From: a virus
DNA length: 44,375 nucleotides
Virus record (IMG/VR): IMGVR_UViG_3300027743_000014
Coordinates: 1-44,375 of that record
Strand: one strand, 5' to 3'
Part shown: positions 21,910 through 28,135 of the stretch, piece after piece
How positions within the stretch are numbered: the stretch's first letter is position 1
Layout of the letters: every line of letters begins with the position of its first letter
The notes under the pieces: generated by a model
Database searches by the model: none
What the model was told of the DNA's origin: nothing
Seen by the model: the letters and a program-made list of their open reading frames with translations, nothing else
Translations under genes and position numbers: made by a program

Positions 21910-24098
21910 TGCTGCAGCCCAAGCCCGTCGAGGCTTATCGCGACGTCTGGCGCCGCATCAAGGCCAACGGCTACGACGTCATCCCGTTGTTCACTGGCAA
22001 GGACAAGCCGCCGAAGGGCTGGCCGACGCTGCCAAATGACGAAGCGTCAATCGCACGTTGGAACGGGCGCACCGCGGCGGTTCGTATGTATGGCGGCGGC
22101 CTGTTCGCGATCGACATCGACATTCGTACCGCGGCGATCGCCGACGCGATCGTGCAGATGCTCGAACGCGAGTGGCCGGCGTTCATGGCGACCTGCCTGC
22201 GGCGGCACTCCGGCGCGGTCAAGCTGATGCTGATCGGCCGCGCGACGACGCACCACCGCTACCTAAACACGTTCCGCTGTCTCGACCCGGCCGCGCCGGA
22301 GGACACGAGCGGGCACCGCGTCGAGGTCTTTACCACCAATTCCAAGCGCTACATTGGCGTGCATGGGGCGCACAGCCCGGGGCGCGAGTACGGCTACCAC
22401 GGCCGCAGCATCCTTGAGGTGCCGGCGGCCGAGCTACCTGAGTTCCCGGCTGCCGACATCGGTCGGATGGTCGCCCGGTGCGAAGAGATCATGTTGGCGC
22501 ACGGGCTCAAGCCGAGCCAGCCGCCCCAGGCCGCCCACGAGTATAAAGGTGGGGTGGTTTACGACATCGACGAGGCGACGCGATTTGACGCGGACGGCGG
22601 CCCGGACGACATCGATTATGAGGAATTAGTCGGCCTTTACACGACGCGCGGCGAATTGCGTGTGTCGGGCTCGTTCATCGACGGCGGCACCAATCGCAGC
22701 CGCTGCCGGGTGGGTGATTGTTACCTGGCGCGCTGTGTTGGTGTGTTCGACCACGAGGCCATGGCCTGGCACTGCCCCAAGGAGGCGGACCCCAGCAAAG
22801 CGGCCGAGAAGCTGGGCGAGCGGCTGAACGAGGCCGGGATCGAGATGGATCCGGCACCGCCGCAGTGGCGCGAGATCTACCCTAATGGCACCCCGCGCGC
22901 CTCACTGCACAACGCCCGGCTCGGTATTGAGGCGGGCGGTTTTGTTGCAGTGTATGACGTGTTTCACAACAAGATGTACCTCGGGCGCCCGGCAGGTGGA
23001 CCACTATTGTCGTTCTGCGGTGAGGTCACCGACAACCGCGTCATGTTGCTGCGGGTGTGGGTGTCGGACACCTATGGGCGCGACTTCACCGAGAAGCACG
23101 TGCGCGATGCGGTCGTGGCGATGGCTGTGGCGAACCCCTACAATCCGGTGACCGAGATGCTGGCCGAGGCGCAGGCCAACTGGGACGGCGTGGCGCGGCT
23201 CGACCGCATGGCAGTCGACTACTTTGGCTGCCCCGACACACCGCTCACCCGCGCCTGCGTGCGCAAGACCATGATCGCGGCCGTTGCGCGGGCGCGCAAC
23301 CCCGGCTGCAAGTTCGACACCATCCTAGTGCTGGAGAGCCCGGAGGGGTGGAACAAGTCGAGTGCGTGGGCGGTCCTGGCCGGCGAGGGTAATTTCTCGG
23401 ACGAGCGCATTATCGGGCACGCCAGCCGCGAGGTGGTCGAGCAACTGGCCGGCGTCTGGATCCACGAGAACGCGGACCTGGCCGGCATGCGCAAGGCCGA
23501 GGTCGAGACCGTCAAGGCGTACGCCTCGCGCGCGGTCGACCGGGCGCGGCCGGCTTACGGGCACTTCCTGGTCGAGCAGCCGCGGCACTCGATCGAGGTC
23601 GGCACGACCAACAACGACGAATATCTGCAATCGCAAACCGGCAACCGGCGGTTCTGGCCAATCAAGATGGAGCGGCGCATTGATCTCGCCGCGCTACGCG
23701 CCGCGCGGCTGCAGTTATGGGGCGAGGCGGCCGCGGCGCAGGCCGCCGGCGAGAGCCTGACAATCGACGAGGCATTGTGGCCCGCGGCGGCAATCGCACA
23801 GGAGGCGCGGCGGGTGCGCGATCCGTGGGAGCCCATGCTTGAAAATCTGGCGCCAGTGTCGGTTACGGGTCCGTTGGCTGGTGCGGGGTATATCGGTAAC
23901 GGAATAGTGCATGTGGTGGAGGATGAGCAACGGGTTGCGACGGCCGTTATCTTCGAGCACGTTATTCGGATACCATCACACCTCCTTCAGGTTACACATG
24001 CCAAGCGGCTGGCGGACGCAATGCGAGCCCTCGGATGGGATACTAAGGTCTTCAAACTAGAGGGGAAAACGGTTCGCGGCTATGCCCGGAAAGTGTAG
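21909..24098 (+). CDS. Primase-helicase: PrimPol (AEP-like) plus VapE-type ATPase
   Basis: A fused protein of about 729 residues. Residues 1-200 match a bifunctional primase-polymerase domain: the opening DVWRRIKANGYDVIPLFTGKDKPP, the Asp-x-Asp metal site LFAIDIDIRT (near 65-75), and the GYHGRSI segment. A Cys cluster follows (CRVGDCYLARC, near 260-275). The C-terminal ATPase (about 390-640) is of the virulence-associated-E type: P-loop region ESPEGWNKSS, Walker B-like VWIHENADL, the segment KAYASRAVDRARPAYG, sensor VGTTNNDEYL and GNRRFWPIK. The P-loop lacks the usual GKS, having Asn-Lys-Ser instead. Such fusions act as primase-helicase in phage replication. The start overlaps the stop before it; a TTG at 21906 is possible. 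Confidence 0.87.
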   Translation: MLQPKPVEAYRDVWRRIKANGYDVIPLFTGKDKPPKGWPTLPNDEASIARWNGRTAAVRMYGGGLFAIDIDIRTAAIADAIVQMLEREWPAFMATCLRRHSGAVKLMLIGRATTHHRYLNTFRCLDPAAPEDTSGHRVEVFTTNSKRYIGVHGAHSPGREYGYHGRSILEVPAAELPEFPAADIGRMVARCEEIMLAHGLKPSQPPQAAHEYKGGVVYDIDEATRFDADGGPDDIDYEELVGLYTTRGELRVSGSFIDGGTNRSRCRVGDCYLARCVGVFDHEAMAWHCPKEADPSKAAEKLGERLNEAGIEMDPAPPQWREIYPNGTPRASLHNARLGIEAGGFVAVYDVFHNKMYLGRPAGGPLLSFCGEVTDNRVMLLRVWVSDTYGRDFTEKHVRDAVVAMAVANPYNPVTEMLAEAQANWDGVARLDRMAVDYFGCPDTPLTRACVRKTMIAAVARARNPGCKFDTILVLESPEGWNKSSAWAVLAGEGNFSDERIIGHASREVVEQLAGVWIHENADLAGMRKAEVETVKAYASRAVDRARPAYGHFLVEQPRHSIEVGTTNNDEYLQSQTGNRRFWPIKMERRIDLAALRAARLQLWGEAAAAQAAGESLTIDEALWPAAAIAQEARRVRDPWEPMLENLAPVSVTGPLAGAGYIGNGIVHVVEDEQRVATAVIFEHVIRIPSHLLQVTHAKRLADAMRALGWDTKVFKLEGKTVRGYARKV

Positions 24099-24268
24099 GT
24101 TACAGGTTACGGGTTACGGGTGTGGGTCCTAAAGTGGTAATTCATGTATTCCCTGTATGTTCTACCCCCCTCCCGGTAACCACTACTCTTCCTTCTATAT
24201 GTAACTAGTGTAACTAATGTAACCTCATTGAAAACAAAGGAGAATTTAATGTAACCCTACCTGTAACC
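24097..24268. other. Iteron-like GGTTAC/GTAACC repeat region, candidate replication origin
   Basis: Between the primase-helicase stop and the next gene is a 220-base noncoding stretch (24099-24318), AT-rich relative to the genome. It holds three abutting 7-bp units (aggttac 24097, aggttac 24104, gggttac 24111), then GGTAACC (24175), and five units in the opposite orientation: tgtaact 24200, tgtaact 24209, tgtaacc 24218, tgtaacc 24250, tgtaacc 24262. The middle three are exactly 9 bases apart. A further aggttac lies in the coding sequence at 23989. Repeats of opposite orientation on either side of an AT-rich core are what a replication-initiation region or a multi-site operator looks like. Confidence 0.6.
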
Positions 24269-24318
24269 TCAAATCGCTCGCGCGCGCCTTTTTGATACCC
24301 AAAACAACGGAGCAAACG

Positions 24319-24726
24319 ATGAGAATATCGACACTGACAATCGCGCTGACATGCGCACTGACACCCGCGGCGGCGCAGACCGACTTCAAGGTCCACGACC
24401 GGCACCCGGCCTACGCGGCCGATGCCTTCCACGATCGCTGGAGCGCTACCCTCACGGGCCGCCCGACCGACAAACTGGTGCGGACGATCCGCGTCGACCC
24501 CAAGGACGCGCCGACAAAACCGATCCCAGGCTCGTACCCGGTGCTGTCGGGTGATTTGGTACGTCCAAGGGCGCAAAACGCGCCGGCGGGCTCCCCAGCC
24601 CCGCGGGCGGCCCTGCTGGCGCCGGTCGAGCGGGCGGTGTTCAAGCCGCGGGAGCAGGCGGTGTGCGTGCGTCACGGGCTCAAGACAGTGTGGAACAATC
24701 AATCCTGGAGGTGCCGTCGTGGATAA
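24319..24726 (+). CDS. Exported accessory protein, unknown
   Basis: A 135-residue protein with the ACAACGGAGCAAACG leader. Residues 1-20 are a signal peptide (RISTLTIALTCALTPAAAQ). The mature part is basic, Pro-rich and has one cysteine pair near the end (AVCVRHGLK, SWRCRRG). A periplasmic or secreted role in the infected cell is expected. Possible jobs are envelope disruption or exclusion, but there is no recognisable lytic domain. It follows the repeat region and overlaps the next gene by eight bases. Confidence 0.65.
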   Translation: MRISTLTIALTCALTPAAAQTDFKVHDRHPAYAADAFHDRWSATLTGRPTDKLVRTIRVDPKDAPTKPIPGSYPVLSGDLVRPRAQNAPAGSPAPRAALLAPVERAVFKPREQAVCVRHGLKTVWNNQSWRCRRG

Positions 24727-25132
24727 CGTGCGATTGATGGACGAGATGCGCAAGCGGATGACGGCCGAGAACGGGCCGCCGAATGTGCCACCCCTGACGA
24801 CGGGCCCGGCGGTGCCGCCAACCCGTTCAGAGCGGGTCGAGGCCGCGATGCGGGCGATCGAGGAGAGCGAGGGTGAGCGCGAAGCACTCCGGCGCGAGCT
24901 CGACGAGGCGCGGACCAACCGGCGTGGCGTCCAGGCCGAGGTCGACGCCTTGATGTTGGCGAACAGCCGGCTGATCACCGAGATCGAGGCGTGCCGCGAC
25001 GAACGGCTCGAGGCGCTGCGGCGGTTGGCCGGCTTCGAGGCCGTGTTCGAGGCCGCCTTGACGGTGCTGCAAAAGTATCGGCCCGCCACCCTTTCGGATG
25101 ACGGGGCGATCGGCGCGGACGATCTGGACTAG
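24719..25132 (+). CDS. Coiled-coil protein, unknown
   Basis: A 137-residue protein, start at GTG 24719 behind TGGAGGTGC, or ATG 24737. After a Pro-rich stretch it is a long charged helix (AAMRAIEESEGEREALRREL, AEVDALMLANSRLITEIEAC), probably a coiled coil. The end LSDDGAIGADDLD is acidic. No family recognised. It ends this plus-strand operon; a hairpin follows at once. Confidence 0.65.
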   Translation: MDNVRLMDEMRKRMTAENGPPNVPPLTTGPAVPPTRSERVEAAMRAIEESEGEREALRRELDEARTNRRGVQAEVDALMLANSRLITEIEACRDERLEALRRLAGFEAVFEAALTVLQKYRPATLSDDGAIGADDLD

Positions 25133-25150
25133 GTCACCAGCGGGTGACCT
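25131..25150. terminator. Bidirectional hairpin between convergent genes
   Basis: AGGTCACC (25131-25138) and GGTGACCT (25143-25150) pair perfectly around a 4-base loop. The stop codons of both convergent genes (TAG 25130-25132; TGA on the other strand 25134-25136) lie in or beside the left arm. There is no T run, so termination is plausible but not certain. Confidence 0.45.
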
Positions 25151-25343
25151 CGAGGTCGTAGCGGCTATACGTTTGGACGAGCCGCATGTCCATCGGCACG
25201 TCGAGGGCAACATTGCCCTCGGCGTCGATGCAGGCGTCGACGAAGTCGCGCAGGTCGACAAGGCTGAGGATCTGGCGGCCCTCGATGACGCGCGGGTTGG
25301 GGCGCTTGGCGCCGGGCGGCATGATGGAGAGATCGGTGGGCAT
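25134..25343 (-). CDS. Small protein, unknown
   Basis: A 69-residue protein. I chose ATG at 25343 because TCAACGGAGCCACC precedes it; a longer reading from 25385 would overlap the upstream gene's stop (ATGA) but lacks a ribosome site. It reads TDLSIMPPGAKRPNPRVIEG, LVDLRDFVDACIDAEGNVAL, then MRLVQTYSRYDLEV. One small alpha/beta fold is likely. It seems to be one of the small proteins that phages express early, here on an operon driven by the promoter at 25696-25724. Confidence 0.6.
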   Translation of the reverse strand: MPTDLSIMPPGAKRPNPRVIEGRQILSLVDLRDFVDACIDAEGNVALDVPMDMRLVQTYSRYDLEVTRW

Positions 25344-25381
25344 GGTGGTGGCTCCGTTGAGGGGTGGGAACAGGTACTCGA

Positions 25382-25669
25382 TCATGCGGCGGCCATTGCG
25401 TCTTTACGGACGGTGACCGCCAGGCGGCGGGAGGGCTTCACGATCCGGTGCGCCGCCAGCAGCTGGGCCGAGCAATGCGCGCGGATCGCCTCGTTGTCGT
25501 AGGTGGTGGTCTCGAACTCGGAGACCGACAGCGCGAAGCGGTCGCCTTCGTACTTGCCGGGCGCGAGCTCCTCGAGGGCGGCTTTCATCGCCTTGACCTC
25601 GCGCTCGAGTTTCGCCTTTTGCGCCTCGAGGGCGCCGATCTGGTCGATGATGGTGGAGAGGTTGGTCAT
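25382..25669 (-). CDS. Coiled-coil small protein of the early minus operon
   Basis: A 95-residue protein with the leader GACAACGGAGCAAGCAG before ATG 25669. It has a helix IIDQIGALEAQKAKLEREVK, then APGKYEGDRFALSVSEFETTTYDNEAIR and a C-terminal RIVKPSRRLAVTVRKDA. Small proteins with a LEREVK-type coil followed by GxYEGDxFxLxVSEFxTTTxDN are common in phages of Rhizobiales and have no known activity. The upstream reading to 25699 adds ten residues over the promoter, so is unlikely. It starts the operon opposite the HTH gene. Confidence 0.65.
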   Translation of the reverse strand: MTNLSTIIDQIGALEAQKAKLEREVKAMKAALEELAPGKYEGDRFALSVSEFETTTYDNEAIRAHCSAQLLAAHRIVKPSRRLAVTVRKDAMAAA

Positions 25670-25695
25670 CTGCTTGCTCCGTTGTCGATAACCAG

Positions 25696-25724
25696 ACATT
25701 GCCAGATTGACTACGTTCTGTCAA
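25696..25724 (-). promoter_or_regulatory. Sigma70-like promoter facing the early minus operon
   Basis: On the minus strand TTGACA (25719-25724) is followed after exactly 17 bases by CAATGT (25696-25701). The -35 is a perfect consensus; the -10 is weak. The start would fall just ahead of the 25669 gene. An inverted repeat TGTCA-AA-TGACA (25719-25730) overlaps the -35, as for repressed promoters. Confidence 0.45.
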
Positions 25725-25775
25725 ATGACAAATTGTCGCAGTGACTAGCTAGCCTGTTTGGCTACTATCTGCGAC
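25719..25775. promoter_or_regulatory. Operator-like inverted repeats in front of the HTH gene
   Basis: Three dyads lie in the 130-base divergent gap: TGTCA-AA-TGACA (25719-25730), TAGCC-N5-GGCTA (25750-25764), and GTCGCAG (25735-25741) with CTGCGAC (25769-25775) around it. They lie between the HTH gene and the minus-strand operon, where autoregulators usually bind. Confidence 0.4.
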
Positions 25776-25799
25776 GTTATCCAACAAAGGAGCACGCAT

Positions 25800-26063
25800 A
25801 TGAGTACGTCAGATTACGCCGCCGAGGTCTACGCTAAGGAGGAATGGCAGCGCGAGCGCATGTTATCACCCAAAGGCTATCTGCGCGCGATCGCCGGCCT
25901 GGGGATGAACGTCGCCCAGGCCGGCCGATGGCTGGGCGTTTCGAAACGGACCGGCTATCGCTACGCGACGGGTGAAACAGCCATCCCGACCGCGGTGGTG
26001 CTGCTACTGGGCTCCGCCAAGCGGCACGCCATCCGCCCTCTGGTACCGGCGCCGCCCCGCTAA
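25800..26063 (+). CDS. Helix-turn-helix regulator (Cro/XRE-like)
   Basis: An 87-residue protein with an ACAAAGGAGCACGC leader. Residues 28-70 form a compact HTH: PKGYLRAIAGLGMNVAQAGRWLGVSKRTGYRY, then ATGETAIPTAVVLLLG. The glycine-turn-arginine pattern matches small Cro/XRE-like phage repressors. It could repress the minus-strand operon and itself through the dyads at 25719-25775. No matching CI-type partner or integrase is present, so it is probably an early-to-late switch protein and not a lysogeny repressor. It is the first gene upstream of the terminase operon. Confidence 0.75.
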   Translation: MSTSDYAAEVYAKEEWQRERMLSPKGYLRAIAGLGMNVAQAGRWLGVSKRTGYRYATGETAIPTAVVLLLGSAKRHAIRPLVPAPPR

Positions 26064-26111
26064 CCCACGGCACGGCTTGACGTTTGGGTAGTTCCGCGGG
26101 CATGGTCCGCC

Positions 26112-26297
26112 ATGGCCGGGCTGCGCGTCATCTCGATCAACGACCACCAGAAGCGGCGCGATCGCGCGCAGCTTCTGGCTGATATGGCGATACTGGCGAG
26201 CAGCATTGCGGATGAGCTGCTGTCGATCGACGCGCGCCTGCGTGCGTTGCGGGCGCAGCTCGAGGCGCTGCAACAGGGAGGGGCTTCGCCTAATTAA
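26112..26297 (+). CDS. Small coiled-coil protein before the terminase genes
   Basis: A 61-residue helical protein (AQLLADMAILASSIADELLS, ARLRALRAQLEALQ). The ATG at 26112 has no strong ribosome site, and an out-of-frame ATG ten bases earlier exists, so the start is moderately sure. TTGACG at 26077-26082 could be a -35 for this operon, but no good -10 follows. The stop abuts the GTG of the terminase small-subunit candidate. Confidence 0.55.
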   Translation: MAGLRVISINDHQKRRDRAQLLADMAILASSIADELLSIDARLRALRAQLEALQQGGASPN

Positions 26298-26555
26298 GTG
26301 CCTAAAAAAGCGCGCGAAATCGTTGATGTGCGGTCGTTAGCGCGCGTTCACACGGCGAGCGCGATGCGCCGCATCGAGGGCCTGGCGGAGAATGGCAAGA
26401 GTGAAGGCGTGCGGCTCGAGGCTAATAAAATATTGCTCGATCGCGGCTGGGGTCGGCCATCACAAGAGATTAGGCACGTCGGCACGGGAGAGCAGGGCGC
26501 GATCGAGATAATCGTTCGGCACATCGGCAAGGGGTCTAAAGCGCCGAGGAAATAA
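26298..26555 (+). CDS. terS: Putative terminase small subunit
   Basis: An 85-residue, basic protein with GTG start right behind the stop of the preceding gene and directly before TerL. It reads KAREIVDVRSLARVHTASAMRRIEG, then RLEANKILLDRGWGRPSQEI, a pattern seen in short DNA-binding proteins that precede large terminases. Small terminases recognise the packaging site; this one is short for the family (more often 100-180 residues), so the call is mainly by position. Confidence 0.6.
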   Translation: MPKKAREIVDVRSLARVHTASAMRRIEGLAENGKSEGVRLEANKILLDRGWGRPSQEIRHVGTGEQGAIEIIVRHIGKGSKAPRK

Positions 26556-27929
26556 ATGCGGATATTTCTGCCGCACGACGACTGGACGCCGCGCGAGCAT
26601 CAAATGCCGCTGTGGAATTATCTGCGCGACGGCGGTAAGCGCGCGGTCGCGGTGTGGCATCGGCGCGCCGGCAAGGACGACGTCTGCCTGCACCACACCT
26701 GCATCGCCGCGATGGATCGCGTCGCCAACTACGGCCACGTGCTGCCCGAGTTCCTGCAGGGCCGCAGGGCTATCTGGAACGCCGTCAACCCGCACAGCGG
26801 TAAGCGACGCATCGACGAGGCGTTCCCGCACGTGCTGCGCGCTTCGACCAACGACACCACGATGTCGATTAAATTCATCAACGGCTCGACCTGGGCGGTG
26901 CTCGGCTCGGACACCTACGACACCTCGCTGGTCGGCTCGAGCTACGCGGGGTTAGTGTTCAGCGAGTATGCGCTCTCCAATCCCAGCGTCTGGGGTTATA
27001 CGCGCCCCATGCTCGAGGAGAACGACGGCTGGGCGATATTCATCACCACACCGCGCGGCCGTAATCATGCGTACGATATGTTCAACCATGCGCTTAAAAC
27101 ACCGTCCTGGTTTTGCGAGCTATTAACCGCCAAGGACACCGACATGCTCAGCGACGAGACGCTGGCGGAAACGCTGGCCGAGATGCAGAGCCTGTACGGC
27201 CAGGATCAAGGAATGGCCTCCTATCGGCAGGAGCTATTCTGCGACTGGACCGCCGCGGTGTTGGGCAGCTTCTACGCGATCGAGATGCGCTCGGTGCGCG
27301 ACGAGGAGCGCATCCAGGTGATCGAGCCCCCGAAAGGCATGCCGGTCTCGCGCGCGTGGGATCTCGGGGTCGGTCACAGCACCAGCATCTGGTTCTTCTG
27401 CGCGGTTGGCGCGCAGCTCTACGTCCTCGACAACTACACGGCCTCGGGCGTCGGCTTCGAGCACTACCGCGACCACATCGCCAGGATCTACGAGGAGCGC
27501 GGCTGGACCCACGGCACCGACTGGGTGCCGCACGACGCCATGGTCAAGGAGATGGGCACGGGCAGGACGCGCGTTGAAACCATGCGCCAGCTCGGCCTTA
27601 ACCCGGCGCTCGCCCCCGACGCCTCGCTCGAGGACGGCCGCAACGCGGTACGCCAGACGCTCGCCTACTGCGTCTTCCACCCGCGCTGCGGCGAGGGTGA
27701 CCTCAACGGCCTCTCGGCGCTCGAGCAGTACCGCCGCGAGTGGGACGACGACATGAAGACGTTCAAGAAGAACCACGTCGACGACTGGACCACCGATCCG
27801 GCGGACGCTTTTCGGTACATGTCGCTGTCCTGGCGCCGCGCCCCGCCGCGCATCGTCAAGCCGCCCAAGCGGGAAGGCTTCGTGATCCCGCCGCCGGTCG
27901 ACCAACGCCGCGGAGGCATGCGGCTATGA
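26556..27929 (+). CDS. terL: Terminase large subunit
   Basis: A 457-residue packaging motor. The ATPase has VAVWHRRAGKDDVCLHH (Walker A, near residues 31-46), the conserved AIWNAVNPHSGKRRIDEAF block, LVFSEYALSNPSVW (Walker B region, near 133-146) and IFITTPRGRNHAYDMF (coupling motif). The nuclease part has SRAWDLGVGHSTSIWF (first Asp, near 267), WVPHDAM and the final DDWTTDPADAFRYM Asp. This is the form found in many podoviruses with large portals. It lies between the TerS candidate and the small gene before the portal. The stop overlaps the next ATG. Packaging strategy cannot be read from it safely; a headful mechanism would fit the circular map. Confidence 0.93.
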   Translation: MRIFLPHDDWTPREHQMPLWNYLRDGGKRAVAVWHRRAGKDDVCLHHTCIAAMDRVANYGHVLPEFLQGRRAIWNAVNPHSGKRRIDEAFPHVLRASTNDTTMSIKFINGSTWAVLGSDTYDTSLVGSSYAGLVFSEYALSNPSVWGYTRPMLEENDGWAIFITTPRGRNHAYDMFNHALKTPSWFCELLTAKDTDMLSDETLAETLAEMQSLYGQDQGMASYRQELFCDWTAAVLGSFYAIEMRSVRDEERIQVIEPPKGMPVSRAWDLGVGHSTSIWFFCAVGAQLYVLDNYTASGVGFEHYRDHIARIYEERGWTHGTDWVPHDAMVKEMGTGRTRVETMRQLGLNPALAPDASLEDGRNAVRQTLAYCVFHPRCGEGDLNGLSALEQYRREWDDDMKTFKKNHVDDWTTDPADAFRYMSLSWRRAPPRIVKPPKREGFVIPPPVDQRRGGMRL

Positions 27930-28135
27930 GCGGTGCAACCTACGTCGTCAAACGCTTCCTGGCCGGCGTCAACGGTGATTACATCAACGCCGACCACATT
28001 GTCCGCGTCTACGTCAAAGACGGGAAGCTGATGGCGGACATGGCCTACGGCCCCGTCATCCAACTCAAGACCAATATGACGTCCTGGGCGCCGGGGACGT
28101 CCCCGATGACGCTGACCGAGATGGTGAGTTTATAA
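27926..28135 (+). CDS. Small beta-rich protein between TerL and portal
   Basis: A 69-residue protein overlapping TerL by ATGA and the portal by TAATG. It reads TYVVKRFLAGVNGDYINADHIVRVYVKDGKLMADM, with a short sheet fold similar to the small proteins located between terminase and portal in other podoviruses. No function is known; it may be a head-completion or packaging accessory protein. Confidence 0.65.
   Translation: MSGATYVVKRFLAGVNGDYINADHIVRVYVKDGKLMADMAYGPVIQLKTNMTSWAPGTSPMTLTEMVSL

Noticed and set aside
24097-24268. CRISPR array or tRNA in the repeat region
   Set aside because: Units are only 7-9 bases, in both orientations, with no spacer-repeat regularity; no cloverleaf seen.
25800-26063. 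Lysogeny repressor
   Set aside because: No integrase, partitioning gene or attachment site was seen, and the protein is only a small Cro-size HTH.
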